Shown piece by piece: positions 54,787 to 63,963 of a DNA stretch of 64,000 bases (its first letter is position 1; every line of letters begins with the position of its first letter). Under the pieces are notes generated by a model. That model was not told the DNA's origin, made no database searches, and saw only the letters and a list, made by a program, of their open reading frames with translations. A program made the position numbers and the translations under genes. Source of the DNA: Desulfobacteraceae bacterium UBA2174. Its GTDB lineage: Bacteria > Desulfobacterota > Desulfobacteria > Desulfobacterales > UBA2174. Location: NCBI GenBank assembly GCA_002327445.1, contig DCWA01000022.1, forward strand, positions 1 to 64,000, written 5' to 3'.

Positions 54787-56289
54787 TCAATCGTCCGCCG
54801 GCGCGCTGGTGGGAATCAGAACGGTGAAGGTGCTGCCGGCATCCGGGGCGCTTTCCACCTGGATCAGGCCGCCGAGGGCGTCCACCAGGCCTTTGACGAT
54901 GGGAAGGCCCAGCCCCGTGCCGGTAATGAAGCGGGTGCGATCGTTTTTGACCCGGAAGAAGCGCTCGAAGATCCGGTCCAGATGGCGTGGTTCGATGCCG
55001 AAGCCGTTGTCCATCACCTGGACCCGGAGGTTGGGGCCGGCGGGTTCGACGGTCACGCGAATCCGTCCGCCCTCCTGGGTGTAGTTGATGGCATTGGTGA
55101 TGAGGTTGCCGAAGATGCTCTCCAGCGCCAGCGGGTCGGCCTTGATGGGTGGCAAGGCATCGGCCGGGGCGGCAAACTCCAGGGTCTGCCGCTTGGTCCT
55201 GGCCCGGATCTGGAGGAAATCGACGATGTCCGCCAGCAGCTTCTCCACCTGGACCGGCTTGAGGGCCTGGCAGATGGCGCCGGACTCGATGCGCGAGAGA
55301 TCCAGCAGGTCCCCGATGAGGGAGATCAACCCTTGGGTTTTCTCCTTGGCCCGGCTGAGCAGGTGCTGGTCGGTTTCCGACGCCTGACCGATCATGTCGC
55401 TCAGCACCAGGGCCAACTGCTCATGGATCGTGGCCAGCGGGGAACGCAGTTCGTGGGACACCTTGGCCACGAATTCGCTCTTGAGCCGATCGAGGACCTT
55501 GAGGGTGGTGATATCCACGAGGTTGACCAGGGCCCCGAGGCACTGTCCGCTGGCCCCGCGCACCGGCTGGCAACGCGCCATGAGAAACTTGTCGGCAGCC
55601 GGGGAAAATTCGTGGGGCGGGATGTCCTCCGAGTCGATGTAGCGCCCCCGGGAGGTGTCCAGCACGAGGTCGCGGAACCGCTCGTCGTCGATGTAGGCGT
55701 CGATGGGCATGCCGGTGGCCACTTCTTCGGCCAGATGAAGGTGATGCCGGCAGGCCGGGTTCATCAGCACCACCACGCCCTCGGTGTTGGTGACGAACAA
55801 GCCGCTGGGCAGGGAATCGACGATGGTGCGCAGGCGGCTCTGCTCCCGGTCCAGGTCCAACATTGTCCGTTCTCGCTCCCGTGCCAGGATTTCGGCCTGC
55901 TCGCGCAGACGCACCTTTTCCATGGCCCGGTTGATGACGATGCGCAGTTGATCCGGGGTGAAGGGCTTGGGAATGAAGTCGTAGGCCCCGCGTTTCATCG
56001 CTTCAACGGCGGTTTCCAGGGTGGCAAACCCCGTGATGACGATCACGAGGATCTCGCGGTCCAGGGATTGAATGCGCTGCAGCACCTCCATGCCGTCGAT
56101 GCCGGGCATCTTCATGTCCAGCAGAACAATGGCGGGAGGATCGGCGTGGATGACCTTCAAGCCTTCGGCGCCGTTGGCGGCCTGTGAGACCCGGCAGCCC
56201 ATCCGGGTCAGGATGCGATGGGCGCCGGTGCGGATGCCTTCCTCGTCGTCAACCACCAGAATGTGGATTGAAGTTTGATCCGTCACCAT
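54787..56289 (-). CDS. hybrid response regulator-PAS-histidine kinase
   Basis: 500 residues: receiver domain at 8-122 (LVVDDEEG, phospho-Asp58 in LLDMKMPG, Lys in FIPKPF), coiled coil and PAS at 130-265, then HisKA with SEFVAKVSHELRSP (His279) and HATPase_c (NLITNAINYT, DNGFGIE, GTGLGLPIVKG). There is no membrane segment, so it is a cytoplasmic relay. AAAGGAG precedes ATG 56289. The start lies 41 bases inside the end of the upstream kinase gene, so the two are coupled. The first kinase probably phosphorylates this receiver. Confidence 0.92.
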   Translation of the reverse strand: MVTDQTSIHILVVDDEEGIRTGAHRILTRMGCRVSQAANGAEGLKVIHADPPAIVLLDMKMPGIDGMEVLQRIQSLDREILVIVITGFATLETAVEAMKRGAYDFIPKPFTPDQLRIVINRAMEKVRLREQAEILARERERTMLDLDREQSRLRTIVDSLPSGLFVTNTEGVVVLMNPACRHHLHLAEEVATGMPIDAYIDDERFRDLVLDTSRGRYIDSEDIPPHEFSPAADKFLMARCQPVRGASGQCLGALVNLVDITTLKVLDRLKSEFVAKVSHELRSPLATIHEQLALVLSDMIGQASETDQHLLSRAKEKTQGLISLIGDLLDLSRIESGAICQALKPVQVEKLLADIVDFLQIRARTKRQTLEFAAPADALPPIKADPLALESIFGNLITNAINYTQEGGRIRVTVEPAGPNLRVQVMDNGFGIEPRHLDRIFERFFRVKNDRTRFITGTGLGLPIVKGLVDALGGLIQVESAPDAGSTFTVLIPTSAPADD

Positions 56290-57766
56290 TTTCTCCTTTG
56301 GTCCGGGGTCCGACGACAGGCAGGCGGACGCGGAAGGTCGTCCCATGCGCAAGGTGGCTGTCCACCTCGATCCGGCCGCTGTGGTTTTCGACGATACTGT
56401 AGGCCATGCTCAAACCCAGCCCGGTGCCTTGGCCTTCTTCCTTGGTGGTAAAGAAGGGCTCGAAGATATGAGGCAGCACCTCGGGGGCGATGCCAGGGCC
56501 GGTGTCGCCGATTTCAATGATCGCCGTGTCGGAGGCGGCATCAAAGACCGTGCGGATCGTGAGCTGGCCGTGACCTGCCATCGCCTGGGCCGCATTGAGA
56601 ATCAGGTTCATGAACAGGTGGTTGAGCTGCTGGACGTCGGAGCGGACCGGCGGCAGGCCGGCATCGAAGTCCCTGACGATCCGCACGTTGTGAAACAGCG
56701 TCTGGTTCTGCAGCAGAAACAGGGTGCGGGCCAATGCCTGGTTGAGGTCCTGGGGCTGGATCTGCTGCCGGGTCTGGCGTGCGAACTCCAGCAGCTCCTT
56801 CACCGTGTCGCGGCAGCGCTGGGCATCGGCCAGGATCCGCTCCAGGTCGGCCTTGGCCGCATCGGGCAGTTGGTATTCCTCGGTCATCAGGCGCGCAAAG
56901 AGGGTGATGCTGCCCAGGGGGTTGTTGAGCTGGTGGGCGACACCGGCGGCGAGCTTCCCCAGGGACGCCATCTTTTCGGCCTGCATCAGTTGAATCTGGG
57001 CGTGCTCCAGTTCGCCCTTCATCCGCAGCCGCTCCCGCAGGTCGTGAAAAAAACCGATGGAGGCGACTTCGCGTCCCTCCTCGTAGATCAGCGAGGCATA
57101 GAGGCTGATGGGGATGGGCCGGCCGTCCTTGCCGATGATATCCACATGGTATCGCTTGAGCTTGCCGCGACCCCCGAACTTTTCGCTGCGCAGGTCGCGC
57201 ATCACGTTGCGGGCCGCTGCCTTCCCTTCACCGGGATAAATCTGCCAGATGTAGAGAGCGCTCAGGGCTTCCGACTCGGCGTATCCGGTGACTTCAGAGG
57301 CTTCCTCGTTGAAGATGATGATCTTGCCGCTCATGTCGGCGGCGATGAACGGGTCCACGGCGCTGCGCAGAATGTTGTTCAAAAACGTGTTGGCGCGTTG
57401 GAGTTTTTCTTCCAGGCCGGACATGCGCGAGATGTCGTAATCCACCATGGCCACCGCGTCGATGCGGCCGCCGGAAAAGATCGGAAAGCAAATGCCTTTC
57501 TTAATGGGCGAAACCATGGTCAGGGATTGGTGGTGAACCACGGCCTTGCCGGTGCGAAGCGTCTGCACAGCCGGACAGTCGTCGCATGGGGCGTCGCGAT
57601 CATGGATGAACAGGTGGCAGATTTGGCCGATCAGCCGGTGATCCCATTTTTCGGCGGCATGGCGGTTGGCGGCCACGATACGGAAATCGGGAGTGATGAT
57701 CACCACATCGCGTTTAAGGGCGTCGATGGCCCTGAGCAGGTATTGGCTTGCTTCTAAGCTGCGCAT
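56249..57766 (-). CDS. PAS-domain sensor histidine kinase (NtrB-like)
   Basis: 505 residues. The first PAS region contains CHLFIHDRDAPCDDCPAV, a cysteine-rich segment common in sensors of anaerobes that may hold a metal or sense redox. A second PAS runs at about 130-250 (AADMSGKIIIFNEEASEVTG). The kinase core has GKLAAGVAHQLNNPLGS and NLILNAAQAM, DTGPGIAPE, GTGLGLSMAYSI. No membrane helices are evident. ATG 57766 is preferred over GTG 57799 because the candidate promoter would start transcription at about 57803. Confidence 0.9.
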   Translation of the reverse strand: MRSLEASQYLLRAIDALKRDVVIITPDFRIVAANRHAAEKWDHRLIGQICHLFIHDRDAPCDDCPAVQTLRTGKAVVHHQSLTMVSPIKKGICFPIFSGGRIDAVAMVDYDISRMSGLEEKLQRANTFLNNILRSAVDPFIAADMSGKIIIFNEEASEVTGYAESEALSALYIWQIYPGEGKAAARNVMRDLRSEKFGGRGKLKRYHVDIIGKDGRPIPISLYASLIYEEGREVASIGFFHDLRERLRMKGELEHAQIQLMQAEKMASLGKLAAGVAHQLNNPLGSITLFARLMTEEYQLPDAAKADLERILADAQRCRDTVKELLEFARQTRQQIQPQDLNQALARTLFLLQNQTLFHNVRIVRDFDAGLPPVRSDVQQLNHLFMNLILNAAQAMAGHGQLTIRTVFDAASDTAIIEIGDTGPGIAPEVLPHIFEPFFTTKEEGQGTGLGLSMAYSIVENHSGRIEVDSHLAHGTTFRVRLPVVGPRTKGENGDGSNFNPHSGG

Positions 57767-57809
57767 CGCTTGGGTCCGGGGGGAAGCCCGACGGTTCACC
57801 GAAAATAGT

Positions 57810-57839
57810 AGTATAATTTGAGATTATTTAAAAAATCAA
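57810..57839 (-). promoter_or_regulatory. candidate promoter of the histidine kinase pair
   Basis: On the minus strand TTGATT (57834-57839), an 18-base spacer and TATACT (57810-57815) make a reasonable sigma-70 promoter in AT-rich DNA. The predicted start is near 57803, about 37 bases before ATG 57766. Confidence 0.5.
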
Positions 57840-57909
57840 TGGATGATTGAACCTGGCGACCGACGCCTGGAAGAGCCGATAATGAATCTTAATTCACTGT
57901 CGGGCGACC

Positions 57910-57937
57910 GGCTTCAGAATCTCGCGAGACTGAAGCC
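57910..57937. promoter_or_regulatory. perfect dyad in the divergent region
   Basis: GGCTTCAG and CTGAAGCC flank an inner TCTCGCGAGA palindrome. It lies between the divergent kinase and tetR genes and could be a regulator site or a small hairpin. Confidence 0.4.
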
Positions 57938-58024
57938 GCATGCAACTACTCAACTTATATTCAAACGTTTTATCTATAGGTTATACATTGTTTAGGCGAG
58001 CTGAACCCCATGGGGAGATTCCTC

Positions 58025-58053
58025 TTGACAGGAATTGGAGGGGTTGCTAATGA
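58025..58053 (+). promoter_or_regulatory. candidate sigma-70 promoter overlapping the tetR start
   Basis: TTGACA (58025-58030), a 17-base spacer and TAATGA (58048-58053). The spacer contains the GGAGGGG ribosome-binding site and the -10 overlaps the assigned ATG, so transcription from here would begin downstream of that codon. An upstream promoter (TTATACAT near 57980) would avoid the conflict. Confidence 0.35.
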
Positions 58054-58733
58054 ATGAGTGTTCATTCATTGGTCCAAAGGGTTCGCCCGGGAGGTGCGTT
58101 ATCGTCAGCAAACCGCGCAACCAGGAAAAATTCCAACGGATTTTGGAAGCTGCGATCAAGGTTTTCGCCGAGCAGGGATTCCACCAGGCCACCATTGCCC
58201 AGATCGCCCGCCAGGCCGGGGTCGCCGACGGGACCATATATCTGTATTTCAAGAACAAAGACGACATCCTGGTCCATTTTTTCAACGAGCGTACCCGGTT
58301 GGTGTTCGACCGGTTTCGCGAATCGGTCAAGGAGGCGGACGGGGCGGTGGGCAAGCTCAAGGCCCTGGTCGGCACGCACCTGGCCGAATTTCAGGCCGAT
58401 GTGCACATGGCGGCCGTCTATCAGGCCTGGACCCATCAATTTCAACGGGTGGCCGAACCCCAGATCAAGGAGATGTCCAAGATGTACCTGGACATCGTCA
58501 GCGAGATCGTCGAACTGGGACAGCAAGAAGGCTCCTTGCGCAAGGACCTTTATCTGGGACTGGTCAAGCGGTTCATCATCGGCGCCGTCGACGAGGTGAT
58601 CAACACCTGGCTGCACGCCGGCGGACGATACGACCTGTCCTCGATGGCCGATCCGCTGGTGGACTTGTTCATCCGGGGTATCGGGGCGGATCCCGGTGCG
58701 GCCTCGATCCCGGAACCGGGCGCCGAAGGGTAG
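58050..58733 (+). CDS. TetR family regulator, FadR-type
   Basis: 227 residues. HTH: KFQRILEAAIKVFAEQGFHQ, then GVADGTIYLYFKNKDDIL. The C-terminal ligand domain (SKMYLDIVSEIVELGQQEGSL) resembles the acyl-CoA-responsive FadR/TetR group. A FadR-like operator sits over its own start, so autorepression is likely. ATG 58050 has GGAGGGG 6 bases upstream. The first 24 residues are not typical of the family, and the HTH starts only after residue 25. The following genes encode an acyl-CoA dehydrogenase, the ETF oxidoreductase and ETF, its probable regulon. Confidence 0.88.
   Translation: MNECSFIGPKGSPGRCVIVSKPRNQEKFQRILEAAIKVFAEQGFHQATIAQIARQAGVADGTIYLYFKNKDDILVHFFNERTRLVFDRFRESVKEADGAVGKLKALVGTHLAEFQADVHMAAVYQAWTHQFQRVAEPQIKEMSKMYLDIVSEIVELGQQEGSLRKDLYLGLVKRFIIGAVDEVINTWLHAGGRYDLSSMADPLVDLFIRGIGADPGAASIPEPGAEG
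58051..58068. promoter_or_regulatory. FadR-type operator
   Basis: TGAATGAGTGTTCATTCA is an 18-base dyad that matches the arms of the Bacillus FadR site (TGAATGA-N4-TCATTCA). It covers the second base onwards of the tetR start codon region. Binding would block transcription or early elongation and be relieved by long-chain acyl-CoA in the known system. Confidence 0.65.
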
Positions 58734-58850
58734 CTCCGGAGATGGCGCGGGCATCGGTCCACGACCGGCCGGATTCCGGCCTTGCCGTGGGCTGGAGCTG
58801 ATTTTTCTACCTTTATCCATTATCCATAAAAACCAAACAGGGAGTTGAGC

Positions 58851-60665
58851 ATGGCACAGCAAATCGCGGATCGCAGGGATGTGGATTTCGTCCTCCACGA
58901 GCAACTGGACGTGGCGCAGTTCAGCGCCCATGAAAAATTCGAGGAATACAACCGCAAGACCATCGACCTGGTCGTTTCCGAAGCCCGTAACCTGTCCATC
59001 AAGGAGATCCTGCCCACCCAGAAGATCGGTGATCAGGAGGGCTGCCACCTGGAAAACGGCCAGGTGATCGTGCCGGAAGTCTTCCAACGGCTTTACGATA
59101 TCTTCTGCGAGGGGGAATGGCTGGCCATGAGCGAAGACCCCCAGTGGGGCGGGCAGGGGATGCCGCGGACCGTGGCCATGGCCTGCGCCGACTACTTCAA
59201 CGGCGCCAATTACGCCTTCATGATGTATCCGGGCCTTACCCACGGCGCCGGCAAGCTGGTGGAAGCCTTCGGCACCGATGAGCAGAAGAAGCTTTTTCTG
59301 AAGAACATGTTCACCGGCAAGTGGACCGGCACCATGCTGCTCACCGAACCCGGAGCCGGATCGGACGTGGGCGCCCTGGAAACCTCGGCGGTGAAAAACG
59401 AAGACGGCACCTATTCCATCACTGGTGGCAAGATCTTCATTTCCTCCGGCGAGCATGGCCTGGTGGAAAACATCATTCACCCGGTGCTGGCGCGCATCGA
59501 TGGGGCTCCGGCCGGCACGAAGGGCATATCGCTGTTCATCGTACCCAAGATCTGGGTCAATCCGGACGGGTCCCTGGGCGAGCCCAACGACGTGGTCTGC
59601 ACCGGCGTGGAAGAGAAGATGGGCATTCACGGCAACCCCACCTGCTCGTTGACTCTCGGCGGGAAGGGGCAGTGCCGCGGCCTGCTGCTCGGGGAGGAAA
59701 ACAAGGGGATGCGCGCCATGTTCCTCATGATGAACGAGGCGCGCCTGCTGGTGGGCATGCAGGGATTCTGCTGTGCGTCGGCCTCCTACCTCAACGCGTT
59801 GGACTACGCCCGCCAGCGGATCCAGGGCAAGAACCTGCTGCAGATGATGGACAAGGACGCTCCCGCGGTGCCCATCATCCAGCACCCGGACGTGCGGCGC
59901 ATGCTGATGACGATGAAGACCTACATCAGCGCCATGCGGAGCCTGCTCTACTACGTGGGCTTCTGCGAGGACATGAAGCACGTCACCGACGATGAAGCGG
60001 TGGCCGACAAGTACCAGGGGCTCATCGAGGTGCTCACCCCCATCGCCAAGGGGTATGTCACCGACCGGGCCTTCGAGATGTGCAACCTCGGCATGCAGGT
60101 CTACGGCGGCTACGGCTACATCCGCGAGTATCCCCAGGAACAGCTGGTCCGCGACTGCCGCATCACCCAGATCTACGAAGGGACCAACGGGATCCAGGCC
60201 ATGGACCTGCTCGGCCGCAAGCTCGGCATGAAAAAGGGCAAGCCGGTGATGGATCTGTTCGGCGAGATCCAGGCCACCATCGCCAGGGCCAAAAAGGTGG
60301 AAAGCCTCCAGCCGGCGGCCGAAGCGGTCGAGAAGGCCCTCAACAAGCTCGGCGAAATCGCCATGCACATGGGCGCCACGGCCATGAGCCCCAAGGTCCT
60401 GGCGGCCTTCGCCCACGCTTATCCGTTCATGGATGCCAGCGGCGACGTGGTCATGGCCTGGATGCTCCTCTGGCGCGGCGTGGTGGCCGACGAGAAGATC
60501 AAGACCGCCAAGAAGAAGGATCAGGATTTTTACGAAGGGCAGTTCAAGCAGCTCGATTTCTTTGTCCGGTCCATCCTGCCCATCACCATCGGCAAGATGA
60601 AAGCGATCCAGAACACCTGCGAAGCGGCCGTGGAGATCAGTGACGACGCCTTCGGCGGCAAGTAG
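58851..60665 (+). CDS. acyl-CoA dehydrogenase, long (about 600-residue) type
   Basis: 604 residues. MLLTEPGAGSDVGALE, ITGGKIFISSGEHGL, YGGYGYIREYPQEQLVRD and QIYEGTNGIQAMD (catalytic Glu in YEGT) are clear, and the C-terminal extension is as in the 618-residue paralogue at 12606-14462. It oxidises acyl-CoA and reduces ETF. GGGAG before ATG 58851 decides the start over TTG 58845. It follows the FadR-like gene and precedes the ETF oxidoreductase gene, so electron flow is acyl-CoA to ETF to quinone. Confidence 0.93.
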   Translation: MAQQIADRRDVDFVLHEQLDVAQFSAHEKFEEYNRKTIDLVVSEARNLSIKEILPTQKIGDQEGCHLENGQVIVPEVFQRLYDIFCEGEWLAMSEDPQWGGQGMPRTVAMACADYFNGANYAFMMYPGLTHGAGKLVEAFGTDEQKKLFLKNMFTGKWTGTMLLTEPGAGSDVGALETSAVKNEDGTYSITGGKIFISSGEHGLVENIIHPVLARIDGAPAGTKGISLFIVPKIWVNPDGSLGEPNDVVCTGVEEKMGIHGNPTCSLTLGGKGQCRGLLLGEENKGMRAMFLMMNEARLLVGMQGFCCASASYLNALDYARQRIQGKNLLQMMDKDAPAVPIIQHPDVRRMLMTMKTYISAMRSLLYYVGFCEDMKHVTDDEAVADKYQGLIEVLTPIAKGYVTDRAFEMCNLGMQVYGGYGYIREYPQEQLVRDCRITQIYEGTNGIQAMDLLGRKLGMKKGKPVMDLFGEIQATIARAKKVESLQPAAEAVEKALNKLGEIAMHMGATAMSPKVLAAFAHAYPFMDASGDVVMAWMLLWRGVVADEKIKTAKKKDQDFYEGQFKQLDFFVRSILPITIGKMKAIQNTCEAAVEISDDAFGGK

Positions 60666-60690
60666 GGAACCCCGCGGGATTTCGGGTTTG

Positions 60691-60721
60691 CAGCGGCCGG
60701 GAACGCGCTTCCCGGCCGCTG
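60691..60721. terminator. strong GC hairpin after the dehydrogenase gene
   Basis: CAGCGGCCGGGAA, loop CGCGC and TTCCCGGCCGCTG form a perfect 13-bp stem. No U-run follows, so it may be a partial terminator or an mRNA-stabilising structure that sets the ratio of the dehydrogenase to the downstream genes. Confidence 0.5.
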
Positions 60722-60855
60722 TCCGGCGCGGGCAGATTCCCCTTGACCGACTTTTCTCAAACCGGTATTGAACGAAGCTTCATCGCTTCATTTCCGCGCT
60801 TTTCGATTCGACGCAGCAGGAGCGCCTTCAAGCAAAACGGCAACGAGGTACCGTG

Positions 60856-62934
60856 ATGGAAACTGTCCTGATTTCGCCCGCCAAGGCATGGTTTTTCTTT
60901 ATTCCGACCTGGATTTTCAGTTTTTTGATTCCGGTGGCCGGCGTGGCGGTATTCACCTATCTGATCGCCCTGCGCCTGGCTCCCCTGGTGCGGGCGGCGC
61001 CGGATCGGCGTTTCAACCGGATTCCGGAGCGCTTGAGGCAGGTGCTCAAGATCTGGCTCGGCCAGTGGCGGCATCCGCGTTACATGCTCGCCGGGGTCTT
61101 GCACATCATCCTCTTCGCCGGTTTTCTCAGCCTGTCCATCCGATCCTCGCAGATGGTAATTCTCGGGATGGTGGACGGCTTCGTCTTCCCCGGATTCGAC
61201 TCCTTCATCGGCGCGGCCTACGATATTCTGCGGCAGATCATGGCCACGGCGGTGTTTGTCGTCGTGGTGGTTGCCGCGATCCGCCGGGGGATCTTCAAGC
61301 CGGCCCGCTACGCCGTGCCGGCGCAGTACGGCAAGGATCACACCGTCGAGGCGGTTTTCGTGCTGGCACTGATCGGCACCTTGATGGTCACCGAGGCCCT
61401 TTTCGACAGCTCGCTGGCCGCCGCGGCCCATCAAAAGGGGATGCACGCGGAAATCCTCGTGCCCATGAGCCTGGCCTGGATCTTCGCCCGGATGCTGGCC
61501 GCCACTCCGGCGGAGAGCCTTCAAACCCTTCATCTGGTTTCCTACTATCTACACGATCTGACCTTCTTCTTTTTCCTGTGCTTCCTGCCGCTCGGCAAGC
61601 ATTTCCATGTCATCACCTCGATTTTCAACGTTTTCTTCATGCGCCTGGACAAGGGCAACGTCAAACCGGTGCGCCACGGGGTGGCCGACGACAAGCTCGA
61701 CGATCTGGAGTCTTTCGGGGTCAAGCAGATCGACGATTTCACCTGGAAGCACATGCTCGATTTCTACAGCTGCGCCGACTGCGGCCGCTGCTCGGACAAC
61801 TGCCCGGCCAACGCCGCCGGCCGTCCCCTGTCGCCGCGTTTCATTACCATCAAGGCCCGGGACCAGATTTTCAAAAGCTATCCAGTCTATCCCATCGGCG
61901 CTCCCTTTACCAAGAGCCCCCCGCTGATCGGCGGGATTTACAGCGAAGCGGAGATCTGGTCCTGCACCACCTGCGGGGCCTGCGAAGAGGAATGCCCCCT
62001 GGGCATCGAGTACATCGACAAGATCATCGACTTGCGCCGCGGCATGGTCGATGACGGCAATGTGCCCCAGAGTCTGCAAAAACCGCTCAGCGCCATCGAA
62101 AAACGGGGCAATCCCTGGGGCAAGATGGAAAAGAAGCGCGCCGACTGGGCCAAGAACAAGGAATTCGCCGCCGACTGCGAGGTGAAATTGGTGGAGGCCG
62201 GCGATACGGCTGAAACCCTTTACTTCGTCGACAGCATCACCTCCTACGACGACCGCATGCAGAAGATCGCCCAGGCCACTGCCCGGGTGTTGACGACCGC
62301 CGGAATCGACTTCGCCATCCTCGGCAAGGAGGAAAAGGACAGCGGCCACGAAGTGCGGCGCTTCGGCGAAGAGATGCTGTTTCAAGACCTGCGGAGCCAC
62401 AACACCGAGATGATCCAGGAGTCGGGGGCCAAACGCATCGTCACCGCCGACCCCCATGCATTCAACGCCCTGCGCAAGGACTACAAGGACATCCCGCCGA
62501 CAGAGCACATCAGCCAGACCATCCTGCGCAGCATCCAGGAGGGGCGCCTGCGCCTGAAACCCGTCGACTCCGAGGGCAAGATCTACACCTACCACGATCC
62601 CTGCTACCTCGGCCGGCACAACGGCCTCTATGAGGAGCCGCGGCAGGTCCTGGATACCATTTCCGGGCTCCGCCGGGTGGAGATGACCCGTAGCCGGGAT
62701 CGCAGCTTCTGCTGCGGCGGCGGCGGGCTGATGCTCTTCTACGAGCCCGAGGAGGAGCAGCGTATGGGTGTGATCCGGGTGAAGATGGCCGCCGATGCCG
62801 GCGCCAACGTCATCGTGACCGCCTGTCCGTTCTGCCTGGTGAACATCGAGGATGCCATCAAGGTCGCCGGTCTGGAAGGGAAAATGGAAGCCATCGACCT
62901 GGTGGAATTGATCGATCAACACGCCGAGCGGTAG
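60856..62934 (+). CDS. membrane Fe-S oxidoreductase (HdrD-like ETF:quinone oxidoreductase type)
   Basis: 692 residues. The N-terminal 240 residues form about six membrane helices (FFFIPTWIFSFLIPVAGVAV and others), NarI/b-type-cytochrome-like. Two 4Fe-4S motifs follow, CADCGRCSDNCP (residue 306 on) and CTTCGACEEECP (370 on). Then come two CCG domains, HDPCYLGRHNGLY and SFCCGGGGGLM near 580-620, as in HdrD. Such proteins next to etfBA in anaerobic fatty-acid oxidisers are thought to move electrons from EtfAB to menaquinone. ATG 60856 is used rather than GTG 60853. Located in the inner membrane. Confidence 0.88.
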   Translation: METVLISPAKAWFFFIPTWIFSFLIPVAGVAVFTYLIALRLAPLVRAAPDRRFNRIPERLRQVLKIWLGQWRHPRYMLAGVLHIILFAGFLSLSIRSSQMVILGMVDGFVFPGFDSFIGAAYDILRQIMATAVFVVVVVAAIRRGIFKPARYAVPAQYGKDHTVEAVFVLALIGTLMVTEALFDSSLAAAAHQKGMHAEILVPMSLAWIFARMLAATPAESLQTLHLVSYYLHDLTFFFFLCFLPLGKHFHVITSIFNVFFMRLDKGNVKPVRHGVADDKLDDLESFGVKQIDDFTWKHMLDFYSCADCGRCSDNCPANAAGRPLSPRFITIKARDQIFKSYPVYPIGAPFTKSPPLIGGIYSEAEIWSCTTCGACEEECPLGIEYIDKIIDLRRGMVDDGNVPQSLQKPLSAIEKRGNPWGKMEKKRADWAKNKEFAADCEVKLVEAGDTAETLYFVDSITSYDDRMQKIAQATARVLTTAGIDFAILGKEEKDSGHEVRRFGEEMLFQDLRSHNTEMIQESGAKRIVTADPHAFNALRKDYKDIPPTEHISQTILRSIQEGRLRLKPVDSEGKIYTYHDPCYLGRHNGLYEEPRQVLDTISGLRRVEMTRSRDRSFCCGGGGLMLFYEPEEEQRMGVIRVKMAADAGANVIVTACPFCLVNIEDAIKVAGLEGKMEAIDLVELIDQHAER

Positions 62935-62950
62935 GCGGCGAGTGACTGGA

Positions 62951-63027
62951 AAAGTGACTAAAGTGACTAAAGTGACTAAAGTGACGAGTGCCTAAAGTGG
63001 CAAGTGACTAAAGTGCCTAAAGTTGAT
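62951..63027. repeat. 9-bp period tandem array (AAAGTGACT type)
   Basis: AAAGTGACT occurs three times, then AAAGTGACG, AGTGCCT, AAAGTGGCA, AGTGACT, AAAGTGCCT and AAAGTTGAT. A 7-base run (ATAACCG type) follows near 63110-63130. Both lie in the 246-base gap before etfB, where no gene is seen. Confidence 0.8.
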
Positions 63028-63180
63028 GAGTCGCTGCGCTCCGGCAATTTTTAAAACAAATGACAAAACGGAATCTTGCAGAGAACCGATACCCCAGACA
63101 GCAAATAGCCGATAACTGATAACCGATAACCGCCAACTTTTAACCGGGAGCAGAAAAACCCAACTCGCGGGAGGACAATC

Positions 63181-63963
63181 ATGGAGATTCTGGTTTGTAT
63201 CAAGCGGGTGCCCGACACCTCGGAAAACGAGATCGCCCTCAACAGTGCGGGCAACGACATCGAACGGGACGATCTGGTCTATTCGGTCAATGAATGGGAC
63301 AATTACGCCGTGGAAGAGGCCATTCAGATCGTGGACCGGGTCGGTGGCAGCGTGACGGTGGTCACGGTGGGCGACGACGAGTCCGAGGAGGTGCTGCGGC
63401 GGGAGATGGCCATGGGCGCCAACAAGGGCCTGCTGCTGGCCGATGACGCCTTCGCCGAGACCGACGGACGCGGCATCGCCACGATTCTCAAGGCCGCGGT
63501 GGCCAAGGGCACCTATGACCTGATTCTCACCGGCGCCCTCGCAGACGACGGCGCCGGGCAGGTGGGCGGCATGCTGGCCGCGATGCTCGACTACCCCTTT
63601 GCTTCGGTGGTGAACAAGATCGAAACCGTCAACGACAAGACGCTGAAGATCGGCCGCGAGATCGAGGGCGGCAACCAGGAGATCAGCGAGATTTCGCTGC
63701 CCTGCGTGCTGTCGATCCAGACCGGCATCAACGAGCCGCGCTATGTCGGCATCCGTGGCATCCGCAAGGTGGCCTCGGTGGAGATCCCCACCCTGGCGGC
63801 GGGCGACCTCGGACTGGACGCCGCGGCCCTGGCACCGAAGGTCAAGCGCCTGGATTACTTTGTGCCCGCGCTGGGCAAGGGCGCCGAGATGCTGGAAGGC
63901 TCCACCGAAGAGATCATCGCCAAACTGCTCGAAATGCTCAAGGCCAAAGGAGGGCTGAAGTAA
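63181..63963 (+). CDS. etfB: electron transfer flavoprotein beta subunit
   Basis: 260 residues. MEILVCIKRVPDTSENEI at the N-terminus, NEWDNYAVEEAIQI, and the AMP/FAD site LTGALADDGAGQVGGMLAA are EtfB features. It pairs with EtfA to carry electrons from acyl-CoA dehydrogenases to the membrane oxidoreductase encoded just upstream. GGGAGG fits ATG 63181. The TAA stop overlaps the ATG of etfA. It is probably of the ordinary beta-oxidation ETF kind, not the bifurcating kind, because of its neighbours. Confidence 0.93.
   Translation: MEILVCIKRVPDTSENEIALNSAGNDIERDDLVYSVNEWDNYAVEEAIQIVDRVGGSVTVVTVGDDESEEVLRREMAMGANKGLLLADDAFAETDGRGIATILKAAVAKGTYDLILTGALADDGAGQVGGMLAAMLDYPFASVVNKIETVNDKTLKIGREIEGGNQEISEISLPCVLSIQTGINEPRYVGIRGIRKVASVEIPTLAAGDLGLDAAALAPKVKRLDYFVPALGKGAEMLEGSTEEIIAKLLEMLKAKGGLK

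Noticed and set aside
58062..60416. 784-codon minus-strand frame over tetR and the acyl-CoA dehydrogenase
   Set aside because: Shadow frame caused by codon bias; no start signal or homology.
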